Below are positions 37,713 through 49,270 of a DNA stretch of 64,000 bases, one piece after another. A program made the position numbers and the translations under genes. Position 1 is the first letter of the stretch. Each line of letters starts with the position of its first letter. Where the stretch lies: positions 42,579,556 to 42,643,555 of the forward strand of contig OY759261.1 of NCBI GenBank assembly GCA_963662155.1, read 5' to 3'. Origin of the DNA: Lamellibrachia columna. Lineage: Eukaryota; Annelida; Polychaeta; Sabellida; Siboglinidae. The notes beneath the pieces are model-generated. The model made no database searches. It was not told the origin of the DNA and was given only the letters and a program-made list of their open reading frames with translations.

Positions 37713-38714
37713 TATGTAGATTTCTACTGCAAACAATATTTTGCTGTAATGAATCATAAGAAACCTCAAAATTTCCACAACTATTAGGAAAATATAGGTT
37801 TTTTTCTAAAAATATAGGAATGCTGGACACCCTACCCTCAAGTACCCCACCTACCTGTAGAGAAAGCTGAGCCACTTGAGCAGGAAGCGTCGGGTGGTGG
37901 CGACACCCCGCTGGTCAGACCCCCACTGCTCCAGGCCGTAGTTTGTGAAGTTCCTGAGCATGTCAAGTCGCTCGGAGGATGAGATGTCCCAATGTCTCTG
38001 TTCCTTCATCTACGTGAATATCCATCGCTTGACTATTTGTACAGGGAAAATTATCAGCGGGAAACAATTTATGGTGTGAAATAATGGAACAAACTCAGCA
38101 TTATTTACAAAGAAGCCAACATTCCACGGATTTGCTGATAACTGAAAAACTAATATGGTTCACAAATATGAATAAAATGTCTGATTTATTTCTTCTAACT
38201 TGCACAATGTATTGTTTTTTTCAATTAATGATTTTGTGACATGAATATGTTAGGTAAAATGGATGTTCTAAAGGCAGAAACAGCTTACAACAATGTTCTG
38301 ACCAGATTTTTCATACATTTGCTTTTATATCTGTTGAAAATATGTGTTTACTAATAAAATTCTGGAAACCTTTGCACACTTAAGTAGGTGTCCCCCACAC
38401 GATATCTCACATTGAGGTAAGACAAATTAATAAGTGATAGTGACATCTGGTGGTCATCAATAGAAAATGAACTAGCGACCCACCGTCCAATCATCATCCC
38501 TGCTACACTCGTCTGTTTTCGTTGTATATTCGCATCTTCATATGACAGAATGTCTCCATTGCATGAAATAATAATCACTGTATGTAAAAATGTATAACAA
38601 CATGTCTGCCTGGATTGTATCCCTTCCCCTCATTCACAATGGGCTTGTCCCAGATAATTCTTCCCTTCCACTGTTACAACTGCCACAGAAACATGTCATA
38701 GTACACTGGTTATA

Positions 38715-38927
38715 GTGTGGTTCTTGCAGCCATTAGTGGCTCAACATCAACGGGAGCAAGGCAAAGATCATGAAAGTCTAAACAAAAAGCAGAAACCCAG
38801 TCTCTCTTGGAGGGAACCACTGCAAGAAACCGACTCCTTCACATACTTGGGCAGAAAAATCAGCAAGATAGGAGGCTTTTCTATGGAAATATTTAGGGTA
38901 GCGTTCAAATGTTTTGGTTATAAGTGA
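38715..38927 (+). pseudogene. Relic of a non-LTR retrotransposon RT (intron Y-Z, unit 5)
   Basis: A 70-codon open stretch whose second half reads ETDSFTYLGRKISKIGG. F-T-Y-L-G-[SR]-x-I-S-x-x-G-G is typical of the region just after the RT palm in RTE/CR1-like LINE proteins. No catalytic motifs remain and the rest is not recognisable. Equivalents lie in every unit's intron Y-Z (for example 4110-4250, 19225-19420, 31180-31340), some with stops, so the insertion predates the array. Confidence 0.45.
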
Positions 38928-40752
38928 ATTCACAGGTCAGACAATGATTCCATAAAATGTTTATTATAGATAGAGTAACCCCTTCCCATCATACCACCAT
39001 GCTACCTGGTGGGTTACAATGGAACATAGTGCTTCAGGTAATAGAACCAGAAGCCTATATATTAAACAGCTTGATGTTTTTGGAGTTGTCCAAATCTTCA
39101 AGTTCCATTATAATCCACCAGGTAAAGTGGTAGTAATGTTAAGGGTCTATTGTAAAGCATAATTGCTTATTACAAAATCAAATGTTTGGCGGTCGCTATC
39201 AAACGGAAATGTTTAGGGTATGCATACAAATGTAAAGGCACTGACAGTTAAAGGGCTGCATGTGAATGTGTATGTTCAACATTCAAATGTGTTTGCTAGG
39301 ATTACTGTATATGATCTGCACAAATAACTACATGGTTAATTTATTATTCACTACATTCTGCTAAAAAATGTCAAGAAAGAGATGAAACATTTGTCCAGTG
39401 TTATATAGTATTTGAGTGTTTCAAGATAAATCATATTTTCTGTTGCATATTGTTAAGGGAAATATAGGAAAACTGTTATTTCACCAGTCAATAGTTTGGC
39501 GAATAATGTGTTTTGCAGCATAATACTTTTCTGAATGATACGCAGTTAGGCTCTAGGCCTGGGGTAATAGTAATATGTAATAGTATCAATTACATTTTGT
39601 TCAAGTAACAGTAATAGAACAGAATACAATGTAATTGTAGTAGAAAGCAAAGTAATAGTAATTGAGCTATTAATTTGCTATTACAATTGAACATTTGTCA
39701 ATTTGCTACAAAACACTTTTACATCCACCACTATCAACTAGATGGCAGCACAAGTCCACTATAAACTCGTGATTAAGGTCGTTAATGTGTTTTGCTGTGG
39801 AGTTCTTCATATGTATGCATCTTTGTTACACTTTACCAAAGACAGGTATAGAAGCAGCAGCCTGGACGCAGCGGTCAATGTAGGTCCAGTCGGCCAGTCA
39901 TGTGTATCTCTGTTCCTTGACCGCCCGTGGAGCTACGTGACAAAACACAGAACACACCTGCATGAACCACAGCCAAGCACATCATGTCAAAAGTCTGTTT
40001 ACTGCCTTCACAAGAATCATAAATATGTTGTGGTTTTCTCTCTCCATTTCACTGACCCATTATTTTATTAAATTATACCATATCTTTAATACTTCACTTA
40101 CACTGATTGTGTGTATTTGTATTATGTTCTTTTTTTGTCAATAACACTCCATAAAAAAAGAATATTTGATGCATTGTATACATGGCCTTCTAATATAAAG
40201 CATTTGAACTTAACCCTGCTTGTTTTAAATTTTAATAGAGAATATTTGTATTTCATTAAGTGCATTTGTATATGAAATAAAAAAAACCAGCAATTTGCTT
40301 AGGAATTCTAGCATGTGACACATTTGTATTTGAACCACTAAGGGTAATTGACCCCCACCCTGCTTTATGCAGTCAATCATACCAGGGTGGTGATATTTCA
40401 ATGACTTTTCAAGGCTACTGAGAAGAAAAATAAAGGTTCCATTTCATAGTTTATTATACTTCGTACTTGCACAAAACAACTGATCATCAGAAAAATTACA
40501 GCATTCCCAAATAACTTCTGAATAAGAATGAAGATTATAGTCTGTTTTTTTCCAAGTCAACTGTCTTGAAATTTAGCTTTCCTCTCTTTCAAAATAAATT
40601 ACATTCCAAACACCAAAAATGGCGTCAGTGACAGTGGTTAATTAATACAATTTCTTTTAATGCATATGGCTACCGCTGACACAAAACATTACAGATTTGC
40701 CTCTTGTTACTGTGCAAATCCTCAATGTTATATTGAGTTCTGTATACATAAC

Positions 40753-40758
40753 TTTATT
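40753..40758 (-). promoter_or_regulatory. Candidate AATAAA poly(A) signal downstream of exon C (unit 6)
   Basis: AATAAA on the minus strand about 590 bp past the exon C stop, beyond the 70-bp array. It is kept in the other units (e.g. 27308-27313, 46704-46709). The hexamer is common by chance in AT-rich DNA, so this is only a candidate for the original gene's 3' end. Confidence 0.3.
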
Positions 40759-41076
40759 GAAGTTATGTAGTGCATTACCTGTAATGAAACATGGTATGAT
40801 AAAATTTAAATGTCAATATCTTCAATGATACAACAGTTACATAGTGCTGCCATCTGCCTGAGCTTTTATGAACAAGTTTTTTCTGGGCTTTTTTTACAGG
40901 CACTCCAAAAACAAAGCACATTTAATTTAACTACCTTTTTAACTACACACTTCATTCTTTGTCAAGATCAGGCCATGATCTAGACACTGCTGTGCAACAC
41001 TTCTAGAAATAAAGTTATAATGGCAGCAAACATATAAATGTTGTTATTGTTTACAGATGTCAACACACAGCAGTGA

Positions 41077-41413
41077 TTGTTCACGTTGGCCTTGTGCTTG
41101 GGAAGGAATTCAAAGTCACCGGGAACTGGACCCAGTCATTGTTCACTGGTAGGCGTTGGCCTTGTGCTTGGGAAGGAACTCAGTCACCAGGAACTGGACC
41201 CAGTCATTGTTCACTGGTAGACGTTGGCCTTGTGCTTGGGAAGGAACTCAGTCACCAAGAACTGGACCCAGTCATTGTTCACTGGTAGGCGTTGGCCTTG
41301 TGCTTGGGAAGGAACTCAAAGTCACCAGGAACTGGACCCAGTCATTGTTCACTGGTAGGCGTTGGCCTTGTGCTTGGGAAGGAACTCAAAGTCACCAGGA
41401 GCCGGACCCAGAA
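41077..41413. repeat. 70-bp minisatellite, unit 6 (5 copies)
   Basis: Five copies matching unit 3 in order and in the 68-bp variants, with one private change (caccaagaactgg) in the third copy. Confidence 0.9.
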
Positions 41414-41421
41414 GGAGCTCA
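41349..41421 (-). CDS. DUS3L: DUS3L terminal exon C (reference copy, unit 6)
   Basis: 73 bp after a GTTTGCAG acceptor. The T completes a Ser codon with exon B, then ELLLGPAPGDFEFLPKHKAN, A-Y-Q and TGA at 41349. F-x-F-L-P-K-H-K-A-N-[AS]-Y near the stop is the DUS3L C-terminus. Intact copies: 27855-27927 and 47249-47321. Downstream of the stop the same coding bases are repeated as the 70-bp minisatellite, so each repeat carries a copy of the last codons and the stop. Five units have a 17-bp deletion here and unit 3 has a 5-bp insertion. Confidence 0.9.
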
Positions 41422-41474
41422 CTGCAAACAGAAACGTTATTAATGAGCCATTGTTCACAGTAGAACAAAGGCTG

Positions 41475-41732
41475 AAGTACCCACCATCTCACCAACTTTT
41501 CACTAGTAACAGAAAGTACCCACCATTTCACCAACTGTTCACCAGTAACAGAAAATTCCCACCATCCCACCAACTGTTCACCAGTAACAGAAAGTACCCA
41601 CCATCTCACCAACTGTTCACCAGTAACAGAACGTACCCACCATCTCACCAACTGTTCACCAGTAACAGAACGTACCCACCATCTCACCAACTGTTCACCA
41701 GTAACAGAAAGTACCCACTGTTCCACCTGTTT
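41475..41732. repeat. 39-bp minisatellite, unit 6 (6 copies + partial)
   Basis: Six copies as in unit 3. On the minus strand it is open in the exon C frame, reading a 13-residue repeat (S-V-T-G-E-Q-L-V-R-W-W-V-x) straight into the DUS3L C-terminus. Confidence 0.92.
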
Positions 41733-42092
41733 TAACCAGTTGCTTCTGCCACTATTTAGTAAAATCCAGAGACCATCACCTCAGCTATGACTTTCACAAT
41801 AGCTAAAGGTAGTATTTCCAAGGGAGTCATGGAGTAAAGACAGGCATATGAAGGAAACTAACAAATTGACTTTCTCAATGGACAGCTTCACAGGCTATCT
41901 AATAAATGAATGAAAAGTTTGCACTCGCAAAAAGCATAACAATTTCAGATTTATATAGACAAGTATAGTAGACAAGTATTACACAATTGTCAAGGAGGAG
42001 ATGCTCTTATTGATGTAATAATAATAATTAACTTCTATGGCACCTATATCCTCAGGAACCTGAACTCAGAGGTGCAACAAAACAGAATCTAA

Positions 42093-42470
42093 GAGCACGA
42101 CCATTGATGTAATACCAAGTGTACGACTGATGATGTAATACCAAGTGCATGGCCATTGACATAATACCACGAGCACGACCATTGACGTAATACAAAGTGC
42201 ACAACCGTTAATGTAATACCAAGTGCACGACCATTGACGTAATACCAAGTCCACGACCACTGACGTAACACCAAGTGCACAATCACTGTTGTAATACCAA
42301 GTCCATGACCATTGACGTAATACCAAGTGCACGACCATTGTTGTAATACCGAGTGCATGACCACTGTTGTAATACAAAGTACACGACCATTGTTGTAATA
42401 CCGAGTACATGACCGTTGATGTAATACCAAGTGCACGACCATTGATGTAATACTAAGTACACAACAACTT
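42093..42470. repeat. 26-bp minisatellite, unit 6
   Basis: About 14-15 copies; roughly three fewer than unit 3, lost from the left part of the array. Confidence 0.88.
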
Positions 42471-42597
42471 TTTTGTACAGTTGTCTGCCCAACAGGTTTG
42501 TGAATCATTTGCAACTTCAAAAGTAAACAAAAACAGAAATTGTATAAAAAATATATTTGAAGTAGAAAAATGAATTGAAGGATGACCTTCAACTGAC

Positions 42598-42726
42598 CTG
42601 ATTTTGACCCAGTTGGCACAGCTTCCACTGGCCATGAGTGTCTCAAGGTCGTTGCGGCCTATGTAATATGGCGGCTTCTCGTTGATCCTCTGCGGCAGTC
42701 GCTCCAGCAATCCAACGGGGATATAC
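42598..42726 (-). CDS. DUS3L: DUS3L exon B (reference copy, unit 6)
   Basis: 129 bp: G, 42 codons, AG, between a GATCACAG acceptor and a CAG|GTCAGT donor. It reads [20 protein letters not shown], then [13 protein letters not shown] and C-A-N-W-V-K-I. The Y-[IV]-P-V-G-L-L-E-R-L-P and P-P-Y-Y-x-G-R-x-x-L-E-T-L-M-A-S pattern is highly characteristic of DUS3L and is the strongest basis for the gene call. Open copies: units 3, 4, 6, 7 and 9. Units 1, 2, 5 and 8 share a TAG at the second Tyr and a Pro-to-Ser change beside it. Confidence 0.93.
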
Positions 42727-42905
42727 CTGTGATCATCACAAACCTATCAATAAGACATGGCCTTATAAGTAAGTTCACGGGAATGGACCGCGATTTTCAT
42801 TGGCTAACTGATGCAGAACTATTTGTGGTTTTCGTATAATTAAAATTCCCCAATTCTCTTAAATGTTTGATTTCAAAGTTCATCTAAATTTACAATGTTA
42901 TACTT

Positions 42906-43152
42906 CTTCCTGTTTTTTTTTTTTATTACAGTAGTATATCTACCATCAGAAATTGTATAAAATGAGAATTTGACGGAGCAGTATATCCTCCAATGAAAAA
43001 CATTATATTTCACCTTAAAACGTGAAGATTTATTAATCTTTCATTGCCCTACAGAGATCTCTACATGTCGTAAAAATAGCACATTTTATTTCTTATATAT
43101 GTCATAAAAATGGCACATTTTATTTCTTATATATATATCTTTTCCAAATCAT
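42906..43152. other. Type a/b-specific insertion, unit 6
   Basis: Same segment, with the uninterrupted poly-T of unit 3. Confidence 0.65.
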
Positions 43153-43691
43153 GTATTTTCGAAGGTATTTTTCTAAAACACGTTTTGCATGGATTTTATT
43201 TTTAAACAACCAAGATGTTATAAATATTAATAAATTCAGTGTCGCAATGTCTTAAAACATCTGTTCAGTAACCAATGAAAATGGTTGTACATAACTATAA
43301 ACTGAAGTTTTAACTCCTCTAGTTAAATAACTTGGAGGAAGGAGGCTCTCCTGTAGAAGATGAAACTAAGGAAGGAGGGTGTGGGAAGGGGGTATGTTTT
43401 GAGAATGAAGGTCTCAGGGATGGGGGCCACGTCATGTATTCTGTAGCAGCTTTTCATGTAAAAACATGGAATTTAAAAAAAGAAGTAGAATATCTGAAAA
43501 GGAAAAGCAGGAGATGTGAACAAAAAAGAAACAAAAGAAATCTCCTTACCACAGCAGGAGATATAGCACCTCTGATTCTTTGGGTGTGACTTTGGTTCAA
43601 CATTCATCCATTTTTGGTCTTTGGTGATTTGTTTCTAAATATAGGCAAATATAGGAATACTGGACACCCTACCCTCAAGCACCCCACCTAC

Positions 43692-43869
43692 CTGTAGAGA
43701 AAGCTGAGCCACTTGAGCAGGAAGCGCCGGGTGGTGGCGGCGCCCCGCTGGTCAGACCCCCACTGCTCCAGGCCGTAGTTTGTGAAGTTCCTGAGCATGT
43801 CAAGTCGCTCGAAGGGTGAGATGTCCCAATGTCTCTGTTTCTTCATCTCCGTGAATATCCATGGCTTGA
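43692..43869 (-). CDS. DUS3L: DUS3L exon A (reference copy, unit 6)
   Basis: 178 bp: TC, 58 codons, AG. It reads KPWIFTEMKKQRHWD, then [21 protein letters not shown] and [14 protein letters not shown]. The acceptor is AAATAG after a short pyrimidine run; the donor is CAG|GTAGGT. This is the start of the C-terminal helical tRNA-binding domain of DUS3-type enzymes. Open copies: units 3, 4, 6 and 7. Units 1, 2, 5 and 8 have a stop at the Glu of F-T-E, and unit 0 holds the LINE insertion. GC content is higher than in the surrounding intron, as expected for a former coding exon. Confidence 0.9.
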
Positions 43870-44310
43870 CTATTTGTACAGGGAATATTATCAGCGGGAA
43901 ACAATTTATGGTGTGAAATAATGGAACTAACTCGGCATTATTTTCAAAGAAGCTAACATTCCATGGATTTGCTGATAACTGAAAAACTAATATGGTTCAC
44001 AAATATGAATAAAATGTCTGATTTATTTCTTCTAACTTGCACAATGTATTGTTTTTTTTCAATTAATGATTTAGTGACATGAATAGGTTAGGTAAGATGG
44101 ATGTTTTAAAGGCAGAAACAGCTTACAACAATGTTCTGACCAGATTTTTCATACATTTGCTTTTATATCTGTTGAAAATATGTGTTTGCTAATAAAATTC
44201 TGGAAACCTTTGCACACTTAAGTAGGTGTCTCCCACACGATATCTCACATTGAGGTAAGACAAATGAATCAGTGATAGTGACATCTGGTGGTCATCAATG
44301 GAAAATGAAC

Positions 44311-44400
44311 TAGCGACCCACCGTCCAATCATCATCCCTGCTACACTCGTCTGTTTTCGTTGTATATTCGCATCTTCATATGACAGAATGTCTCCATTGC
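44311..44400 (-). CDS. DUS3L: DUS3L exon Z (reference copy, unit 6)
   Basis: 90 bp, beginning after a TTTCAG acceptor with GC that completes the Gly of exon Y, then NGDILSYEDAN, a variable I-Q-R-K-Q stretch and T-S-V-A-G-M-M-I-G-R. G-N-G-D-I and M-I-[AG]-R are the FMN-phosphate-binding segments of DUS proteins. The 3' edge is uncertain: ending at GCTA|gttcat joins in phase to exon A and gives the family length (R-W-V-A-I-K-P-W against the usual R-G-A-L-x-K-P-W), but that donor is weak. A better-looking donor, CG|gtgggt, 9 bp upstream, does not join in phase. Copies with the acceptor intact: units 1, 3 and 6. Confidence 0.82.
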
Positions 44401-44452
44401 CTGAAATAATAATCACTGTATGTAAAAATGTATAACAACAGTCTGCCTGGAT

Positions 44453-44522
44453 TGTATCCCTTCCCCTCATTCACAATGGGCTTGTCCTGTATCCCTTCCC
44501 CTCATTCACAATGGGCTTGTCC
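44453..44522. repeat. 35-bp tandem duplication, type a mark (unit 6)
   Basis: Same duplication, at 44453 and 44488, confirming that units 3 and 6 are of one type. Confidence 0.9.
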
Positions 44523-45883
44523 CAGATAATTCTTCCCTTCCACTGTTACAACTGCCACAGAAACATGTCATAGTACACTGGTTATAGTGTGGTTCTTGCA
44601 GCCATTAATGGCTCAACATCAACGGGAGCAAGGCAAAGATCATGAAAGTCTAAACAAATAGCAGAAACCCAATCACTCTTGGAGGGAACCACTGCAAGAA
44701 ACCGACTCCTTCACATACTTGGGCAGAAAAATCAGCAAGATAGGAGGCTTTTCTATGGAAATGTTTTTGATAGCATTAAAGTGTTTTGGTTATAAATGCA
44801 TTTGAATTCACTTCAAATGTTTTGACACAAGACGTATACCGTATATAGCACATGTTGAAAGAACTGATTGCGAAAGTGAATTCACAGGTCAGACAATGAT
44901 TCCATAAAATGCTCATTATAGAGAGAGTAAACCCTTCCCATCATACCACCATGCTACCTGGTTATTATAACGGAACGTAATGATTCAAGTAATAGAACCA
45001 GAAGCCTATATATTAAACAGCTTGATGTTTTTGGAGTTGTCCAAATCTTCAAGTTCCATTATAATCCACCAGGTAAAGTGGTAGTAATGTTAAGGGTCTA
45101 TTGTAAAGCATAATTGCTTATTACAAAATCAAATGTTTGGCGGTCGCTATCAAACGGAAATGTTTAGGGTATGCATACAAATGTAAAGGCACTGACAGTT
45201 AAAGGGCTGCATGTGAATGTGTATGTTCAACATTCAAATGTGTTTGCTAGGATTACTGTATATGATCTGCACAAATAACTACATGGTTAATTTATTATTC
45301 ACTACATTCTGCTAAAAAATGTCAAGAAAGAGATGAAACATTTGTCCAGTGTTATATAGTATTTGAGTGTTTCAAGATAAATCATATTTTCTGTTGCATA
45401 TTGTTAAGGGAAATATAGGAAAACTGTTATTTCACCAGTCAATAGTTTGGCGAATAATGTGTTTTGCAGCATAATATTTTTCTGAATGATACGCAGTTAG
45501 GCTCTAGGCCTGGGGTAATAGTAATATGTAATAGTATCAATTACATTTTGTTCAAGTAACAGTAATAGAACAGAATACAATGTAATTGTAATAGAAAGCA
45601 AAGTAATAGTAATTGAGCTATTAATTTGCTATTACAATTGAACATTTGTCAATTTGCTACAAAACACTTTTACATCCACCACTATCAACTAGATGGCAGC
45701 ACAAGTCCACTATAAACTCGTGATTAAGGTCGTTAATGTGTTTTGCTGTGGAGTTCTTCATATGTATGCATCTTTGTTACACTTTACCAAAGACAGGCAT
45801 AGGAGCAGCAGCCTGGACGCAGCGGTCAATGTAGGTCCAGTCGGCCAGTCATGTGTATCTCTGTTCCTTGACCGCCCGTGGAG

Positions 45884-47046
45884 CTACGTGACAAAACACA
45901 GAACACACCTGCATGAACCACAGCCAAGCACATCATGTCAAAAGTCTGTTTACTGCCTTCACAAGAATCATAAATATGTTGTGGTTTTCTCTCTCCATTT
46001 CACTGACCCATTATTTTATTAAATTATACCATATCTTTAATACTTCACATACACTGATTGTGTGTATTTGTATTATGTTCTTTTTTTGTCAATAACACTC
46101 CATAAAAAAAGAATATTTGATGCATTGTATACATGGCCTTCTAATATAAAGCATTTGAACTTAACCCTGCTTGTTTTAAATTTTAATAGAGAATATTTGT
46201 ATTTCATTAAGTGCATTTGTATATGAAATAAAAAAAACCAGCAATTTGCTTAGGAATTCTAGCATGTGACACATTTGTATTTGAACCACTAAGGGTAATT
46301 GACCCCCACCCTGCTTTATGCAGTCAATCATACCAGGGTGGTGATATTTCAATGACTTTTCAAGGCTACTGAGAAGAAAAATAAAGGTTCCATTTCATAG
46401 TTTATTATACTTCGTACTTGCACAAAACAACTGATCATCAGAAAAATTACAGCATTCCCAAATAACTTCTGAATAAGAATGAAGATTATAGTCTGTTTTT
46501 TTCCAAGTCAACTGTCTTGAAATTTAGCTTTCCTCTCTTTCAAAATAAATTACATTCCAAACACCAAAAATGGCGTCAGTGACAGTGGTTAATTAATACA
46601 ATTTCTTTTAATGCATATGGCTACCGCTGACACAAAACATTACAGATTTGTCTCTTGTTACCATGCAAATCCTCAATGTTATATTGAGTTCTGTATACAT
46701 AACTTTATTGAAGTTATGCAGTGCAGTACCTGCAATACAACATCAACAGTGTAATGAAACATGGAATGATAAAATTTAAATGTCAATATCTTCAATGATA
46801 CAACAGTTACATAGTGCTGCCATCTGCCTGAGCTTTTATGAACAAGTTTTTTCTGGGCTTTTTTTACAGGCACTCCAAAAACAAAGCACATTTAATTTAA
46901 CTACCTTTTTAACTACACACTTCATTCTTTGTCAAGATCAGGCCATGATCTAGACATTGCTGTGCAACACTTCTAGAAATGAAGTTATAATGGCAGCAAA
47001 CATATAAATGTTGTTATTGTTTACAGATGTCAACACACAGCAGTGA
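45884..47046. other. Inter-unit spacer: no gene seen (unit 6 to unit 7)
   Basis: Sequence between exon Y of unit 6 and the 70-bp array of unit 7. Its left part should be the intron upstream of Y and its right part the 3' flank of the next unit's exon C, so the unit junction must lie here. I looked on the minus strand for the DUS3L exon that should precede Y and saw none. Equivalent stretches: 5383-6548, 12584-13752, 20426-21580, 26474-27650, 32467-33635, 39933-41076, 51944-53112 and 60578-61741. Confidence 0.6.
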
Positions 47047-47313
47047 TTGTTCACGTTGGCCTTGTGCTTGGGAAGGAATTCAAAGTCACCGGGAACTGGA
47101 CCCAGTCATTGTTCACTGGTAGGCGTTGGCCTTGTGCTTGGGAAGGAACTCAGTCACCAGGAACTGGACCCAGTCATTGTTCACTGGTAGGCGTTGGCCT
47201 TGTGCTTGGGAAGGAACTCAGTCACCAGGAACTGGACCCAGTCATTGTTCACTGGTAGGCGTTGGCCTTGTGCTTGGGAAGGAACTCAAAGTCACCAGGA
47301 GCCGGACCCAGAA
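47047..47313. repeat. 70-bp minisatellite, unit 7 (4 copies)
   Basis: Four copies, two of the 68-bp form; otherwise as unit 4. Confidence 0.9.
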
Positions 47314-47370
47314 GGAGCTCACTGCAGAAACGTTATTAATGAGCCATTGTTCACAGTAGAACAAAAGCTG

Positions 47371-47667
47371 AAGTACCCACCATCTCAACAACTTTTCACT
47401 GGTAACAGAAAGTACCCACCATTTCACCAACTGTTCACCAGTAACAGAAAATTCCCACCATCCCACCAACTGTTCACCAGTAACAGAAAGTACCCACCAT
47501 CTCACCAACTGTTCACCAGTAACAGAACGTACCCACCATCTCACCAACTGTTCACCAGTAACAGAAAGTACCCACCATCTCACCAACTGTTCACCAGTAA
47601 CAGAACGTACCCACCATCTCACCAACTGTTCACCAGTAACAGAAAGTACCCACTGTTCCACCTGTTT
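47371..47667. repeat. 39-bp minisatellite, unit 7 (7 copies + partial)
   Basis: Seven copies as in unit 4. Confidence 0.92.
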
Positions 47668-48026
47668 TAACCAGTTGCTTCTGCCACTATTTAGTAAAAT
47701 CCAGAGACCATCACCTCAGCTATGACTTTCACAATAGCTAAAGGTAGTATTTCCAAGGGAGTCATGAGGTAAAGACAGGCATATGAAGGAAACTAACAAA
47801 TTGACTTTCTCAATGGACAGCTTCACAGGCTATCTAATAAATGAATGAAAAGTTTGCACTCGCAAAAAGCATAACAATTTCAGATTTATATAGACAAGTA
47901 TAGTAGACAAGTATTACACAATCGTCAAGGAGGAGATGCTCTTATTGATGTAATAATAATAATTAACTTCTATGGCACCTATATCCTCAGGAACCTGAAC
48001 TCAGAGGTGCAACAAAACAGAATCTA

Positions 48027-48585
48027 AGAGCACGACCATTGATGTAATACCAAGTGTACGACTGATGATGTAATACCAAGTGCACAGCCATTGATGTAAT
48101 ACCAAGTGCACGGCCATTGATGTAATACCAAGTGCACGTCCATTGATGTAATCCCAAGTGCACGGCCATTGACATAATACCACGAGCACGACCATTGACG
48201 TAATACAAAGTGCACAACGGTTAATGTAATACCAAGTGCACGACCATTGACGTAATACCAAGTCCACGACCACTGACGTAACACCAAGTGCACAATCACT
48301 GTTGTAATACCAAGTCCATGACCATTGACGTAATACCAAGTGCACGACCATTGTTGTAATACCGAGTACATGACCACTGTTGTAATACAAAGTACACGAC
48401 CATTGTTGTAATACCGAGCACACGACCGTTGATGTAATACCAAGTGCACGACCATTGATGTAATACCAAGTGCATGACTACTGTTGTAATACAAAGTACA
48501 CGACCATTGTTGTAATACCGAGTACATGACCGTTGATGTAATACCAAGTGCACGACCATTGATGTAATACTAAGTACACAACAAC
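48027..48585. repeat. 26-bp minisatellite, unit 7
   Basis: About 21-22 copies. Relative to unit 4 it has gained about 104 bp, i.e. four repeats, near 48450-48550, where a block ending in accgttgatg is repeated. Confidence 0.88.
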
Positions 48586-49020
48586 TTTTTTGTACAGTTG
48601 TCTGCCCAACAGGTTTGTGAATCATTTGCAACTTCAAAAGTAAACAAAAACAGAAATTGTATAAAAATATATTTGAAGTAGAAAAATGAATTGAAGGATG
48701 ACCTTCAACTGACCTGATTTTGACCCAGTTGGCACAGCTTCCACTGGCCATGAGTGTCTCAAGGTCGTTGCGGCCTATGTAATATGGCGGCTTCTCGTTG
48801 ATCCTCTGCGGCAGTCGCTCCAGCAATCCAACGGGGATATACCTGTGATCATCACAAACCTATCAATAAGACATGGCCTTATAAGTAAGTTCACGGGAAT
48901 GGACCGCGATTTTCATTGGCTAACTGATGCAGAACTATTTGTGGTTTTCGTATAATTAAAATTCCCCAATTCTCTTAAATGTTTGATTTCAAAGTTCATC
49001 TAAATTTACAATGTTATACT

Positions 49021-49270
49021 TCTTCCTGTTTTTATTTTTATTACAGTAGTATATCTACCATCAGAAATTGTATAAAATGAGAATTTGACGGAGCAGTATA
49101 TCCTCCAATGAAAAACATTATATTTCACCTTAAAACGTGAAGATTTATTGATCTTTCATTGCCCTACAGAGATCTCTACATGTCGTAAAAATAGCACATT
49201 TTATTTCTTATATATGTCATAAAAATGGCACATTTTATTTCTTATATATATATCTTTTCCAAATCATTTA
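49021..49270. other. Type a/b-specific insertion, unit 7
   Basis: Same segment, with the interrupted poly-T of unit 4. Confidence 0.65.

Larger units (their letters stand above)
34255..39932 (-). pseudogene. DUS3L: DUS3L fragment, unit 5 (type c)
   Basis: Exons: Y 39837-39932 (1-bp deletion), Z 38473-38562 (acceptor AT), A 37855-38032 (TAG in F-T-E; K-P-W reads K-R-W), B 35391-35519 (TAG in P-P-Y-Y), C 34255-34387 (17-bp deletion, frame continues into the 70-bp array). The set of lesions is the same as in unit 2, so they predate the duplication of the trimer. Confidence 0.9.
41349..45883 (-). pseudogene. DUS3L: DUS3L fragment, unit 6 (type a), best run of intact exons
   Basis: Exons: Y 45788-45883 (1-bp deletion and a stop in the ancestral frame), Z 44311-44400 (open, AG acceptor), A 43692-43869 (open, GT donor), B 42598-42726 (open), C 41349-41421 (open, normal TGA). 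Z-A-B-C therefore form four consecutive exons without a stop, and the A-B and B-C junctions join in phase (AG+G = Arg; AG+T = Ser). If transcribed from upstream, only Y would break the frame. The exon C frame is also open upstream through the 39-bp array. Confidence 0.88.
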
